Assembly: GCA_009869945.1 (NCBI GenBank)
Contig: WIXG01000031.1
Span: forward strand, 62,001-126,000
Reading direction: 5' to 3'
Origin: Mesaphorura yosii
Taxonomy: Eukaryota > Arthropoda > Collembola > Poduromorpha > Tullbergiidae
Length of the DNA stretch: 64,000 nucleotides
Position numbers and translations under genes: made by a program. Shown in pieces: positions 1-13,129 of the stretch. The notes under the pieces are model-generated. The model was given only the letters and a program-made list of their open reading frames with translations, was not told where the DNA came from and searched no databases. Positions within the stretch are counted from its first letter, which is position 1. Each line of letters opens with the position of its first letter.

Positions 1-62
1 TCCCACCCACCCGAACACACACTCATAATAGACCCACTGACCAACAAATTCCAAAACACAGA

Positions 63-68
63 TTTATT
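63..68 (-). terminator. Candidate poly(A) signal for the Syncrip-like gene
   Basis: The minus strand reads AATAAA here, about 180 bp downstream of the stop codon of the RRM protein gene. This is the expected spacing for a 3' UTR. It is a sequence match only; no transcript evidence is available. Confidence 0.4.
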
Positions 69-243
69 GTACCAAAATATTGGTGAGATCTTTAGGTTTC
101 CTACAATTTTAAAGATATTGATGGGTTTTAACTTATCTGAGTTCACAAGTACCATAAATATAACATTTCGAGTATCAGCCATGAAAAGAGGTTCAGTAAC
201 TTGATTTGGGTCGGCGCTGGGGAAGACGGACGAGACGCTCAAT

Positions 244-2392
244 TCAATTTCTTCGTCTCCAACTCCTACTGCGGCGATCGTTTCCATCGCCAGGTGGTCT
301 TGTGCTTGCAATGCTTGATTGCTCCACCATTCCTCGCCCAGCATTTCCTCTCCAATTGTCATCATGGTCAACTAACTCGGATCGCCCAAACTCCTTCTGT
401 AATAATAAAAGCAGACAAGTAGCTTGAAGTCTTGAAGTGCTTGGCAAGTCTTACTCCTTGTTGGAATGAACCCCGACATTGGTGGCGACTATTGTGAGCG
501 GTGTTCCTGCCCAATGGAACTGACGGACGACCCATTCCGCGTCCCGATCTTCTCACTGTCCTTGCTTGTGGATGAAATTGCTGATGTCCAAGGCCATACG
601 AATCGTCAATTATCAGAGATGCATGCATCGCAGAGTATTCACTCAAATTCTCGCTTCCATAGAAGGCCATTTCTTCACTTGCTGAATAACGCGCTGGTGG
701 TAGATGAGGATAATAGCTGTGATCGTACTCATAATCGTAATCGTACGGTGATACTTCTTCTAAGCACATCCAAGATTGACACATTTTATAGTTTGAGGCT
801 TATGTTATGGTCGTTGGTCAATGAAATACAGAAGTCTTACCATATTCGAATGGGAGGTCGGCATAAATGGGAACAGGAGCAGCGGACGCAAATCTCAACT
901 GAATTGGTGGACACAGAAATAGACTTTGTGAGTTCTGCATACGCTGCATTTCGGTCATTCGACGTTCTCGAGCACGAAGCACTTCCTCCTTCCGCTGATT
1001 ATCCACTGGAGGTTTCGCCCAAGTAACCTCCATCTTGGCTCCATGAAATTCTTTATTATTGAGCTCTCCCAGCGCCTTTTCGGCATTTTCTCTTTGGTCA
1101 AAGTGAACGAACGCGAAGTCCTGCCGAATTAACGATTCATTCTTTAAAATTGCCAACGGTGTCATGAAGCACAGAATGCCACGAACCTTAATTCGTTTTA
1201 CTCGTTCGACGGTGCCATAAGTTGCGAAGAGGTCTCTGAGCGTGTCTTCATGCACACGTGACGTAAGATTCCTCACGTAGAGGACTTTGACTTGTTCCAT
1301 GACCTCACCCTCTGGCTCCTCAATCGGATCAGCCCAATCCACAATGATTTCACATCCCCACACCTTGGCGAACGGAATTCCCAGCAGCTTCTTAGCACTG
1401 AAGGCATTGGTATGATTGTCATATTCCAAGAAGCAGAATCCGCGGTTTTTCTTCTTGTCTTCAGGGGCTTTGTAAATTATGACATCCTTTAGGCCTCCTG
1501 CATCACAAGCAACACAGTTAAAGCAAACCAGTGAAAACTAAAAGTGAGGGCAAAAGTTACTTGTTCTTCTTGAAAATTCTGCGAACAGTTCTTCTTTGCT
1601 CTTGGCCTTGGGAATATTTCCGATGAAGAGCCTGACCCTTGGTTTACAAAACTCAAGCTGCATTCCTTTCGTACCAGGGCGTAGGGCATGATTATTAAGC
1701 TGAAAAAAAATACGATTGTCATAATTATGCGAGGTCACTTCTGAAGGCTGTTACTTACAGCTGCCAATGCATTTTTGGCACTTTCGGGATTTGTAAACTT
1801 TACAAAGGCGTAGCCACGGTTTTTGAAAGATGACGCGTTCATCAGAAGTCTCAGATCCCATATTCCTCCAAATTCACCAAACAATGGAATCAATTCATTT
1901 TCCAGTACGTCTTTGGGTAGTCGACCAACATAAAGCTGTGGAGATAAATACTCACTCTAGCGTAACGTTCCATGACGGTGAGTGTTAATGTCGTACCTCG
2001 CAATTGATCTCAGGTTCTGGGTCGCCAGGAGCGGCAGAAGCTGATGCACCCAAATACCTCCTTTGCGATGGTGAGGCTTCTATTGTGAAACCATTGCAGG
2101 TGATTGTTTGAACATTTTCTTGTGTTTCGTCAGATGCAAAGTCTACGTGTTTGAGAGTCTGACAACTCTCAGAGCTGAAAACAAAGAAATCTGAGTAGTT
2201 TTCTCATTTCGCTGGTCCGCTTTACGGTTTTGAGGAGTTTAAGGCTGAGCGAAAAGCGAACCTGGCTAAGGGACCCTTCGCACCATCGCCATCTCCAGCT
2301 TCAGTCACGACAGTTTTCGGCTCACTCTTCTTCCCAAGATGGAGTCTATCCCTGGCTTCGTCACAGTCACCCTCACCGCCCAAGGAAGACAT
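244..2392 (-). CDS. Syncrip: hnRNP Q/R-like RNA-binding protein (Syncrip family), 557 aa, 8 exons
   Basis: Nuclear and cytoplasmic RNA-binding protein of the SYNCRIP/hnRNP R family, which acts in mRNA processing, transport and translation. Exons: 2392-2262, 2174-1997, 1935-1759, 1699-1561, 1497-1187, 1120-841, 759-455, 396-244. They sum to 1674 nt and all phases agree. An acidic N-terminal region of about 100 residues precedes three RRMs. RRM1 (about 104-180) has LYVGRL and RGYAFVKF. RRM2 (about 183-260) has LFIGNI and RGFCFLEY. RRM3 (about 279-350) has LYVRNL and FAFVHF, followed by the family hallmark WAKPP. The linker WADPIEEP matches SYNCRIP better than A1CF, RBM46 or RBM47. The C-terminus is Tyr/Asp-rich, then Arg/Gly/Ser-rich, but has fewer RGG repeats than vertebrate hnRNP Q. 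Introns are 58-87 bp. A1CF/RBM47 membership is the main alternative. Confidence 0.9.
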
Positions 2393-3545
2393 CTTGAACT
2401 CTCAGACACTTTAGCACAGTGAATTTGGTGTCAATTTTATGCATAAGGAATTTTAAACACGGACTGTAAGGGTAAACACTCTATTGGAGTAATTTGAATT
2501 TGACTCGCCCAATTTTGGAGTCAAAATTTTGATTTGCGAAAAGCTTGTCGCAGTGAGGGACAAGATCGCAATTCGCAAATGACTGGTCGTGAGTCTGGAG
2601 TGAAAGAAGACTGCAAGGCACAAATGCACCGTACATTTGCAAGACTTCGCAATTTCGCGTGCGCGGCGGCGGGCAAAAATAGAGGAATTCGGACGGCTGT
2701 CAAACCATGACATGGTAACCGAACTGGACAATTGCCTAGCTGGTTGGAATTTTTAAGTTGCACAGTGCAGTGCAACGAACGCCTGCAAATGTAAAGCCAA
2801 AGCTGCAAACCATTTGATAACAGTATTCTTGATCATGGTAAGAAGATAACAGCAAGATATTCAAAGGAGGATTCATGGACGAGGCCACCCCAAGACGAAA
2901 TATTGCATTTCATGACATGTGCAAAATACGGATAGTAATTGAATGACAGAAGTAGGTTTACGATCGCACTTAAATTCGTCTTCGTTCTGTTGCTGGTTCA
3001 TCGCCTGCCAAGACGTACATGTTTTCCATTATTTACGATTTGGTAATAACAAGTGGCATGTGGCACGCAGTACATGCGCTTTTATGTTCATTTTTACATC
3101 CTCTTACGGTCGAAAGCTCCTCATGGTTGGAGGGCTTCAGATTTAAGTGAATGTTATGCCTCGTGCTTGAGACGAGACTTCAGATTATCTGAGCTTCGTG
3201 CTCAAGGTGTATCACAGATTTCAGAAGCGGTTCTTGCTGGCTGTTGTAGGCTGCAAATTAAAAATGACGGGTTACGTAGCTAATTAACGTTGTTTTACCA
3301 AAGCTTTGTTTGATGATACGCTGCACTTATTAATAAATTATGGCGGAATTTCATTGCGTCGTGTTCCATTTCCGTTTCGATATTGTCGCGTCGAGCGTGT
3401 TTCGTGCCAGCGTGTCGCAGTCATTCGTTTAGTCATGGCTCGGATTCAGTTTATCCTACTGACACTGTTTTCAGTGTTTTCACTTATTTTCGACTTCAGT
3501 CAACTGTGAGCCTCTGACTTTGCCTCTTAACTCGTTTGTCTAACA
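2393..3545. other. Intergenic, putative divergent promoter region
   Basis: Lies between the divergently transcribed Syncrip-like gene and the orphan gene starting at 3546. It holds no ORF with recognisable similarity. A short ATG-initiated hydrophobic reading frame near 3435 (MARIQFILLTLFSVF...) stops after 24 codons next to a possible GTGAGC donor. It may be an alternative signal-peptide exon, but no matching acceptor is convincing. Confidence 0.3.
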
Positions 3546-4193
3546 ATGAAGAACCATAATTGCCTACAGCGGACACTGATTTTGCTAATTTTAGTATTTT
3601 TCGTGCCTGCTCAAGAGAGCACCATTGTGAGTCCGGACCGTGATCGTGACAAACGTGAAATCTCGATAGTACAGAAGCCAGGAAACTGGGCGCAGACATT
3701 TGTGAACTCAACGAATGGTGGTGTAGTTCTCAAAAGCATTCGCATTCGTCAGTTCACGCCTTCCCCGGTGTTCAATGTCACCAACTCGACAATGGCATCG
3801 AATTATGGGGCAATTCTTCCTGAACAAGTTCAAGCTCTTCAGAGACAAGAAATACCACAACCGCTGGCATTTTATTCCACTCTGTGCCCACTCTCGACTG
3901 AGCTGCCCTTCTTTATGCTACCTCCGCACGCTGACCATCATTCTGGCTACCACCAGTACGCACCTCCGCCTGTGAACCACCCAGTCCAAGTTTATCGCCC
4001 TGCGTACATGCCACAGCCGCACCGGCCTCATAAACAAAGGCACCGGAACCAGAGGAGGAAGAAGCCGTACAGGGTGCTGGTCGCAACGATTCTTGGGAAG
4101 GAGCTGCTGCTGATTGGCTCGGTCGTTGTCGTTGCCGGCATGTTTGGCGTTGTGGCTCTAATTGGGCTGGCTGAATTGGTCACGAACCAGTGA
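3546..4193 (+). CDS. Orphan signal-peptide, single-pass membrane protein, 215 aa
   Basis: I do not recognise a family. The N-terminus has a clear signal peptide (TLILLILVFFVPAQ, about residues 10-23). Next comes a luminal or extracellular region with three N-glycosylation sequons (NST, NVT, NST). A His/Pro/Tyr-rich stretch follows (about 128-165), then a basic patch (HKQRHRNQRRKKP) and a strong transmembrane segment (about 187-208). As an uninterrupted ORF it stops at 4191-4193. Alternatively, a phase-matched 41-bp intron (GT at 4190, acceptor TTTTCCCAG ending 4230) joins it to 4231-4360. That adds a charged cytoplasmic tail ending KKKRRRVDTTVS, for 257 aa. 41 bp is shorter than the other introns here, so both ends are possible. 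AATAAA at 4616 fits either model. Confidence 0.6.
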   Translation: MKNHNCLQRTLILLILVFFVPAQESTIVSPDRDRDKREISIVQKPGNWAQTFVNSTNGGVVLKSIRIRQFTPSPVFNVTNSTMASNYGAILPEQVQALQRQEIPQPLAFYSTLCPLSTELPFFMLPPHADHHSGYHQYAPPPVNHPVQVYRPAYMPQPHRPHKQRHRNQRRKKPYRVLVATILGKELLLIGSVVVVAGMFGVVALIGLAELVTNQ

Positions 4194-4360
4194 TACATGG
4201 GAGTCGTCTTACCACTTTTTCTTTTCCCAGTTGGAATCATCCCGTTAATATTGTTTGTGCCAGCCTTGTTTATCGGGATGACTTTGATTTATTCGGCCTC
4301 GAGGAAGGCGAGAATCGTGAGAAGAAAAAACGAAGACGCGTGGACACTACAGTGAGCTAG

Positions 4361-4963
4361 CATAGCGGCAAAAGCAGTTTCAACGATTTTTAGAGCATAT
4401 TGAGCAGGTGAGAAAGACCATAAGCCACTTCGTCGAATTATAGCTTGTAATGTATTGGTTTACTCATTTTTCAGGGTGGGTTTATGGAGAAAATTCACGA
4501 TTCTTGAGCTGAGCTGTGGCGCAGGAACTAAACATGTGAAGACTTTACATATGAAATTAAAATACTCGTTAGTATTATTTATGTAATTCCAATAATGCAT
4601 TGTAAGAATAATTGAAATAAACTCATTAAACTAGACTGACCTGAGACTACTGGTCAGCAGTCTGAACTACTCTTCGAAGTTAATCTCATGAATATCAGGA
4701 TAACACGACGCACAGTCCTCCATTCTGTCCTGCGGTCTTCAATTTCAATTTTTATTGCAAATGTTGATTGGGTCGTATATCGTGTCGAACTTGCATGGTT
4801 CGCGCTCAGACATTCAAGATACACCACTACACTGTATTGGTTTGATCTCTAACGCAATGTGGCTGTGGCGTACGTGAGGCTCGTATCGAATTCCATCCAA
4901 TTTCAGATACACATGCTCAGAGTACAATCGAAATTGCTGAATCGGGATTACATACAACCGTAA
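4361..4963. other. 3' UTR and spacer of the orphan gene
   Basis: AT-rich sequence holding the candidate 3' UTR of the upstream gene, ending near the AATAAA at 4616. I see no other coding signal before the transposon end at 4964. Confidence 0.3.
4616..4621 (+). terminator. Candidate poly(A) signal of the orphan gene
   Basis: AATAAA about 420 bp after the unspliced stop, or 255 bp after the alternative spliced stop, on the coding strand. No transcript support is available. Confidence 0.4.
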
Positions 4964-5040
4964 CACGACAGAATCCCTCCGTAAAAATCCCCCTGCCAAA
5001 ATCCCCCACGACAGAATTCCCCCGCGCCAAACCCCTCCAA
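4964..5040 (+). repeat. Left terminal inverted repeat of the MULE element
   Basis: C-rich block containing CACGACAGAATCCC at 4964-4977, repeated imperfectly about 44 bp further in. It pairs with 6935-6982 in inverted orientation. Confidence 0.6.
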
Positions 5041-5399
5041 AAATGTAGACTTGAGGATTAGGAGGAAGGAGACGTAAAATGCCTCTGAACTCGGCTACCC
5101 GGCACAAGGCCGGGTTGTTTAGGCACCTTGGGTATGGAAAATTAGAATAAGCCGAGCATAAAAGAATTTTCAAAGGAAAGGTAAACGTTATCGAAGAAGA
5201 AACGGTTACAAATTTTAAAATATGAACCAAGATATAAAAACTATAAACAGTAAGCATATAAAATTTAAAATGAATGAGTAAAATATCTGGCATTTACAGT
5301 TAAACAGACAGCTCTAATTTTCGAGCAACAGCGCTAGGGTAATCGTTGATATCATTATGTGTTCCGTACTCTAGAACAACCTTTTTCAATTTACCAGCC

Positions 5400-6740
5400 G
5401 ATATCTTGTAAGTTGCTCGCCCCACGGCTTGTCGTGATCCAGTAAGCAATTGCTCTCTTCAAATCCGTGAGTCCATGCTGCTTCTTTAATCCATCGATGA
5501 ACTTGAATATGGTGCGGTGAAAAGATCCCAAGAGAGAGTGAAAGCCGTTTTTGAATCCCTCGAAGTGATTGTTAGTTTTGTTCTAATCGTTCAGGACGGA
5601 TTCGAAGCAATTCCTCAATGCAGTGGAAAAGAGTGGTGCTCGGCGGTTGCGACGCCGGTCTAAACCACCGCTCCACGTATTTTCCACATATCCCAAGAAC
5701 GGCTGAAGTATAGCACCGTGAGCTTTGAAGAATGTTATGTGAACCAGACGATTGTAACATTTGGAAACATCTTCCGGAGGGACGAAAGCTAATGATGCAA
5801 TTTTCTTGAAGTTTAGAGCGAAGTCAGGAGATGTCGAATACTATTGCAGCACGTCTTGAAGCTGTTGAATGTGACGCCAAAGAGTGGTGAAAAACACCAT
5901 CTTTGTCTTCACGCTGAAAAAGCGGATGCGAAGGCTCCAATCGATACTGATTCAAAATCTGCAATGATGGTGTGGGGTTCTAGACCTGTTTGCAGATTTT
6001 TGAGGGCTTCCAGAGCTCAATCGTAGGTGTATCTTGTCCTGTTAGGTGTCAGTATATATACAAGTGGAAGGATATGATCGTCAAGGCTGCCATGGATAAC
6101 AAAATATTAATCGAAAGAGATGAACTTATCTTGAATGTGCCGTCTGTGTACCGATTCTTGTCTCTGCTTAGTTGAAGAAGATTTTCGTCGGTGGAAAAGA
6201 TCAGTATGCGCCGATTGTTATTGCCAGAATCAAATTTAAAGAATAATTCTTAAACTTAAACTGGAGAACAATTATTGTGCTCCACTTCTGAGCTCGGTGA
6301 AAGATTCTGGAAGGATCAATTCAGTCCTGCAGGACACATTTTTCATTGCCTCTTGGATAGTTTCCCTTCGCACGCGATGAACATTTCTTTTCATAGATTT
6401 TGCGGGCGATAGTTTTCCCAAGACTCACACGGGAAGACCCTCAACTGCTGCTGTAACAATACCTCCAGTTGATTTCCCAACGGAGTTGACCTTAGCCAGT
6501 ACTTCACGCTTGATACAGTCAGTTGGATCTGGAGTGTGGTTATGATTCGCAGAGTGCTGTTATGATGTTATTATGGTTATTTGTGTAGAGTTTTGCGAGA
6601 CATGTGCGCAGTTTCCGATGAGCACATCGCCATATTTTCTTGTCAACGCCGTCTCTATCATAATTCTAAGAGTAGCCTTGATGAGCCAAGAGACGTGTGC
6701 CTTTAAGACCAAGAAGTTATCAAAAGGTCGTTATCGCTCC
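5400..6740 (-). pseudogene. FLYWCH-MULE transposase pseudogene
   Basis: Read on the minus strand, consecutive fragments match the FLYWCH-MULE proteins common in arthropod genomes. The FLYWCH end lies near 6611-6640 (KIWRCAHRK) and 6515-6550 (HNHTPDPTDC). The start of the MULE domain is near 6120-6200 (LLQLSRDKNRYTDGTFKI). A second catalytic block lies near 5945-5980 (HTIIADFES). The C-terminal part is near 5745-5805 (LASLAFVPPEDVSKCYN) and 5470-5585 (TNNHFEGFKNGFHSL, then GLKKQHGL). Frame changes and stops interrupt it, including a TAG just before the TNNHFEGF block, so it cannot encode an active enzyme. Family assignment rests on motif order and wording, not a search. Confidence 0.75.
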
Positions 6741-6934
6741 ATTTCCTTTGTCTCTCCAGCACTCGATGCATAAGTTAAAATAAATGATAAAGCATTATGT
6801 TTTCTAAAGGAGGTTTAAAAGATGTTCATTCTACTAGCTGAACAGTGAGTCCAATGGCTAATAATGAAGACTGAACTCGGCTTTGAAGGTTCCTAGTTCG
6901 AACCCGTGACAAACCATGTTAACCTGAAGCCTAA

Positions 6935-6982
6935 TTTGGGGAATTTGGACGGAGGGATTTGTGCTAGGGGGATTCTGTCGTG
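6935..6982 (-). repeat. Right terminal inverted repeat of the MULE element
   Basis: The reverse complement contains CACGACAGAATCCC (6969-6982), then a C-rich stretch like the left end. It is the partner of the repeat at 4964. Confidence 0.6.
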
Positions 6983-9392
6983 AATTCCATGCAACAAAGG
7001 TAAACATGAACCATGGTCCTATGCGGGCCAGACCCCGACTTGGAGCTCAATTCGACTACGGCCAAGAATAATAGAAATAGAAGACAAAGTTTTCAATAAA
7101 ATGATTTCATGGCTCAGCATTTTCATCACCTCAACAGGCGCCTCCACAGGATACGAGACGCAGAAACGTGCAACCGCGATTCGATTCAATAAAATGAAAC
7201 TCGGAAGAGGGAGATGCGGCACGCAACGCGAGATATTTCAATTTCACAATCAGACGCGAAAACTTTCTCTAACGCACGAGATTGAAAGAAGACTCCAATT
7301 CGAGATTAACATAACTCATGGCGATAAGTTTGGGGAATCAGAAGGAAGGCAAAGAAGAAAAGTTGATCGTAAACAGTTTCAATTCGCAATAAATTCTTCT
7401 CATTCATCTCAACTTCCAGAAGACAGTAACAAATTGAAATTATGCTTCAATTGGCAGTAACTCCAAATATCAAAAAGTTTTTATAGTTTGCCAGCGAATG
7501 TTGGGCTCTCAGAGCAGAGCTGTCAAATTATAAATTCCGATCACATCTTGTTTTCGTAGAAAGTTGCAACAACTTTAGACTTGACTTTAATAAGTTGGTT
7601 TAATAAATATTCTTGATTTTTCCATGTGACTTGCTTTTTAACAGCTTGAACGAAGTTATTAAATTCTGGTACCTCTATCCTTTAATTCTAACCTGATTAT
7701 GCACGCAGCCATTTTCAGGGTCCTCATCGGTACGACTTGGCGGACTTGGTGAGCGATCGCTAAAATATTGACTGGTGAAGTAAATCATACTCGAAGAAGG
7801 AGGCGTCAACGGCACACGTCGGAGTTGCTGGCCACTGCCACTGCCTTCCATCTTACATAAATCTGTCACTGGCTTGTAAAGACTCCACTTCAAGTCACTG
7901 CTCAATGCATTGTTGATTAATGTCCAGCTTCAGTTGAGAATTTGGCGTAAATCATGTACCCTGCCTTGAAGAACATTCATCCTGACTAGATTTTAACAAA
8001 AGCTGTCGAAATCAGGCGCAATACTCAGAATTAACATGGCCTGCAATTTAAAGAAAGTCAAAAGTGACACATGAGCAATAATTCTTCGCAGAGTGACGCA
8101 CGTAGCACACTGTTTCTGAAAACGGGGCAGGATGGCAGGAATCACAGCGCTCCATGTGAGGAATGACTGCAAGAAGTAATTTGCATTCTCAATTGCACGC
8201 CTCTACTAGAATCTGGTTTTGACAGTTGAGATTGTTTTCACTGGGAACAATAACTTTAGGTTTGAAATTGCCATTTCAGTTAAGCACGCGGAAATACAAA
8301 TAAATAGTACGCCCGGAAATGTTCTCATGTCGCACACATTCTCACAATCTCTGATTTGAATTCAGTCCACACTTCTGAAACAATGGACACAGAACACTGA
8401 ATAATACGTACAACACTTGACTCCACGGCACACGGAAACGAAGGACACAACTGGACCGGGGGTCAAGTCAGACTAAAGAGTGGCTCGCAGTAATTACAGC
8501 GCAGCGAACAACTGATAAGTTAACGCAAAATATACAAAAGTAGTTCAGTTCGTTTCACTGCGAGTGAGATGCTGGAAGCGGATTCAACGTGGGCGGTGCG
8601 CTAACTGAAGGACAATCCACAATAATGTTTACGCATTTCTGCGAATTGGGAATTGGTTAGACTTTTCAGAATTGCTGAGCACGCAAAAGACAGAAGATGA
8701 AATGGCAAAAAAATTCTACTCCAGCGTCACATCCTTTGATCCATTTCCATTTCTACCTTTTCGCTTCCAAAACCAGCTCTAAATGCCTTGTACGGGTATG
8801 CATACGCAAGGTCTAGCATTGCTGGGCTGCGATGAGCAGCCTCAGTTCTTGGGAGATAAAGTGCATGTCGGTGTCGGCAGTTACGTAACCTAAATCTAGG
8901 AATCCATTCTTCCAAAGCAGAAACTCTTCCAAGTCTTGATGCATAATTATCACTCAATCGTTTCCAGTTTCATGAGCCGTTTGATTTGAGGCAGGAACTG
9001 TAGCTGTATTGTATTGAATGCAGAAAGCAAGGTTGATGCGTGGAAAACACAGAACAAAGCAAATTACTGATAGCTATACTGCGTGTATATTGAAGAGACG
9101 CTGATGGTTATAATGCAGTTGCTGCAAAGAAGGAAAGTTTAAACTAGATTGGTGTTAGTTGTTGTGATCAATAGATTTGAGGTTTTGACAGAGTTTGTAT
9201 TGCCACCGTCGCTGCTGGAGTCGGTGTAATGACATCTGGGTCCAATTCGAGCGTGAATCAAATCAACGAATCAATATTCTATTTGATCTCTTTAATCTGA
9301 AGGAACAACATTTCGGCATTTACATCTCTCAGCACTCCGACGGAAGTAACCGTATCATAAGTTCCTATCTGAATTAACTGTGGACCGTTGAC
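6983..9392. other. Intergenic stretch upstream of WDR5; no confident gene
   Basis: About 2.4 kb without a gene I can support. A minus-strand open frame around 7678-7852 starts at an internal ATG (MEGSGSGQQLRRVP...). It is Ser/Pro-rich and ends near a possible GTTAGA donor, so it could be a lone first exon, but no partner exon was found. Other open frames here lack codon or domain signal. Confidence 0.3.
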
Positions 9393-10846
<1,454 letters not shown>

Positions 10847-12547
10847 TTTGGACCGGGTTTAGTGGTTGTACTTTCTTAATATTTTTGCATGTTAATTATA
10901 ATTACGTTTACTCATTCAACATTTGTCAAGCTTTCACTATTAAATGCGCGTGTGAAATAAAAAGATTCCCATGCGATAAACTCAATACAAAGGATTGCCG
11001 AATTCATTTGCAATATTGCCATTCCGCAGCCGATAGCGAGGTTTCTAATTCCCGGAATGGCAGGCGGTAATTAATCACCTTCAGATCGAGAAACACCCAC
11101 TTCTAAGTGCTGCTAAGCTCAGCATCTGCAGCGTGAAGTGTGGCATTGGTCTCAGCGTGCACGTTTCCAATTTCAAACGAAACCTCTTGCAAATAATTCT
11201 CCTGGGCAAGGCTTAAGAGTCTTCATGCAACACTGCAAAGCGATTCCTTTGATCGTAAATGGAAATAGGATCAGTACATAATATTGCGAACGATGCATTG
11301 TATCCGTTCGTGTTTCATTTGCAAATGCAAATGACTCCAATTGCGTGATCGTTCGTAATGCGAATTACGAATAGCTTTCATCAACATGAGCAAGGTACAG
11401 CTAGAGTTAAAATCTACACGAGGTAAGAGAACCTGGCTTGCATATTGTCGCTTGCAAAGAGGAATTCTATGCAGAATTTCCTCTGGGACTTGAAAGCTCG
11501 AATCTAGGAATAAACGTACACGGGCAGGTCGGGCAGGGGAAAAAAGGCCAAAAATAAGGGCGAGAGGATAAAACGGCTACGGGTTCAAAGGTTCACAGGA
11601 AAAAGTCACCGACTGAAATGCCCACACCACAAAAAACGTCCATATTTATTGAGTACATTGGGAATACGGAAATTGTTTTAAAACAGAAATTTAAATTTCT
11701 TGCGTCGGCATCGTTAAAATAACATCAAGTCATCTCCTTTCTGGTCTGCTCCTCTTTTCTGACGAGAAATATTAGCCAAATTGCCGATTAACACATCGCC
11801 AATAAGTCGTGTGATGACGACACGTGTACAAATAACTTTCACACTCGACTTTATCTTTACCTTTCTGTGTTTCGCCAATGACAAATTCTATTGTTAAAAT
11901 TAAATGTCAGGTTAAAATTGCAACAGTGCACGGTAAGAGAAGAAAATGAGAAGCGCAGGAGACACTAAGTTGGTTGACTTAAAGCCATCCGGGCACGTAA
12001 TCTATATATTTGTTGTAGCTAAGATATGCAAAATGTGTATTGCATAATCAACGTTTTTACTTTATGGACTTTTAATGCATTAGCCCTTTTTTCCATGCTC
12101 CTTTCTGACGATAGACCTTTTTGCGTGGCCGAATATTCCCCGAATCGAAAGCTCCTTCCCTGCTGTACACGGTTTTTCACTAATACCCGACTTCATTCGT
12201 TCATATTAAAGTTTATGTTACGCAATAAGTATTATTAGGTTCAAACGATTTGCAAAATTAGACTACCAGCAGATAGGCTGTGCAGCTCCAAGAAATAGGT
12301 TTAACTCAAGTGAGACACAGGTTGAGTTCTTTGAAGCTGCGTTCCCTTAGATCGATACGGAGAAAGCAGTGAAAGCTGAAAATGGAACGCTTGGGAAATT
12401 TAGCAGAGTAATAATTGACAAGAGTCGAGAATAACAATTCTCATTTTGACAAGTCAGACTCAACAGTCAGAAACCAAGTGTTGAGGCTTAAATGAACAGA
12501 ATTTATTAGCACTCAGGACCTCAAAGTTCAAGAATTCAAAATACAAA
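10847..12547. other. WDR5 3' UTR and AT-rich intergenic DNA
   Basis: About 1.7 kb. The first about 110 bp hold the WDR5 3' UTR up to AATAAA at 10956. The rest shows short open frames in all frames without domain signal. I see no gene. Confidence 0.35.
10956..10961 (+). terminator. Candidate poly(A) signal of WDR5
   Basis: AATAAA on the coding strand 110 bp past the WDR5 stop codon. Confidence 0.45.
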
Positions 12548-13129
12548 TCACAAGGAAGCTGACAGACGAAGTAATGCGTACAAAAGCAAGATCACAGGAG
12601 CCACAGGCAATGCGTTTGGGTTTGAGATTGACGGTTCCACGCACTTTTTCAGGCTTTCTTCGCACAGTGATCCTTCGTCGCAAAACGCGGGATAGAAGAA
12701 TGCGCCATGGATGACAACAGCGTGACTAACATTGGCATCATTCAGGTACTCCGTAAAGCGGCACGTGGGACACAAATTATCAACTTCATCCTTATATGGA
12801 GTGTAATTTCCTTGAAACGGTCCCAGGCTACGAGTATGACTTTCTGTTAGCTTTCTTCTGGAAGGTTGGTGATTGTATTTTTGTGGAAGGCCTCCTATCA
12901 GTAAGAGTGAATGAGGTCTCTTGAGAAATGAAGAATGCAGTCAACCATTACAATATTTAATCACCAGAATCAGCCCTGTTGCTACGTCTTCAGCTTTCAA
13001 GGTTTCGGGTTGCCGGTAAAACTGACGGAAAAGACCGAATTCGCAACCAAAATAATACCCAAAAATTAGGCACACAATCAAAATGATTGGGCGAACACGT
13101 CGCTGATCACTAGGATGACTCTTGGCCAT
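12548..13129 (-). CDS. Orphan membrane or anchored protein, two exons
   Basis: No family recognised. Exon 1 starts at ATG 13129 and encodes MAKSHPSDQRRVRPI followed by a hydrophobic signal-anchor segment (IILIVCLIFGYYFGCEFGLF). Exon 2 encodes a Cys-containing region, including NLCPTCRFTEYLNDANVSHA and DEGSLCEESLKKC. It ends in a hydrophobic C-terminus (VAPVILLLYALLRLSASL) that resembles a GPI-anchor signal. The splice is not settled. A phase-0 join of a GTGATT or GTAGCA donor to the acceptor TTTCTCAAG gives an intron of about 45-63 bp and an open product of about 170 aa. Coding status rests on the two hydrophobic ends, the six cysteines and the open frame. Confidence 0.4.

Larger units (their letters stand above)
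4964..6982 (-). mobile_element. Dead MULE (Mutator-like) DNA transposon with FLYWCH-MULE transposase fossil
   Basis: About 2.0 kb bounded by inverted repeats: a perfect 14-bp match, CACGACAGAATCCC at 4964-4977 and its reverse complement at 6969-6982. Weaker C-rich similarity extends inward on both sides. Inside, the minus strand carries an eroded transposase in the correct order, from the FLYWCH zinc finger to the MULE core. I saw no clear 9-bp target-site duplication, so the exact ends are uncertain. A second partial copy of the terminal motif sits at about 5008-5023. Confidence 0.75.

Noticed and set aside
6838-6910. tRNA-like B-box (AGTTCGAACCC) near the right end of the MULE element
   Set aside because: No matching A-box or cloverleaf pairing could be built; at most a tRNA-derived SINE scrap or chance.
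7101-7460. 119-codon plus-strand open frame
   Set aside because: No domain, signal peptide or splice sites; AT-rich composition like the flanks; next to transposon debris.
8727-8957. 76-codon minus-strand open frame
   Set aside because: No similarity, no convincing start context and no neighbouring exons in phase.
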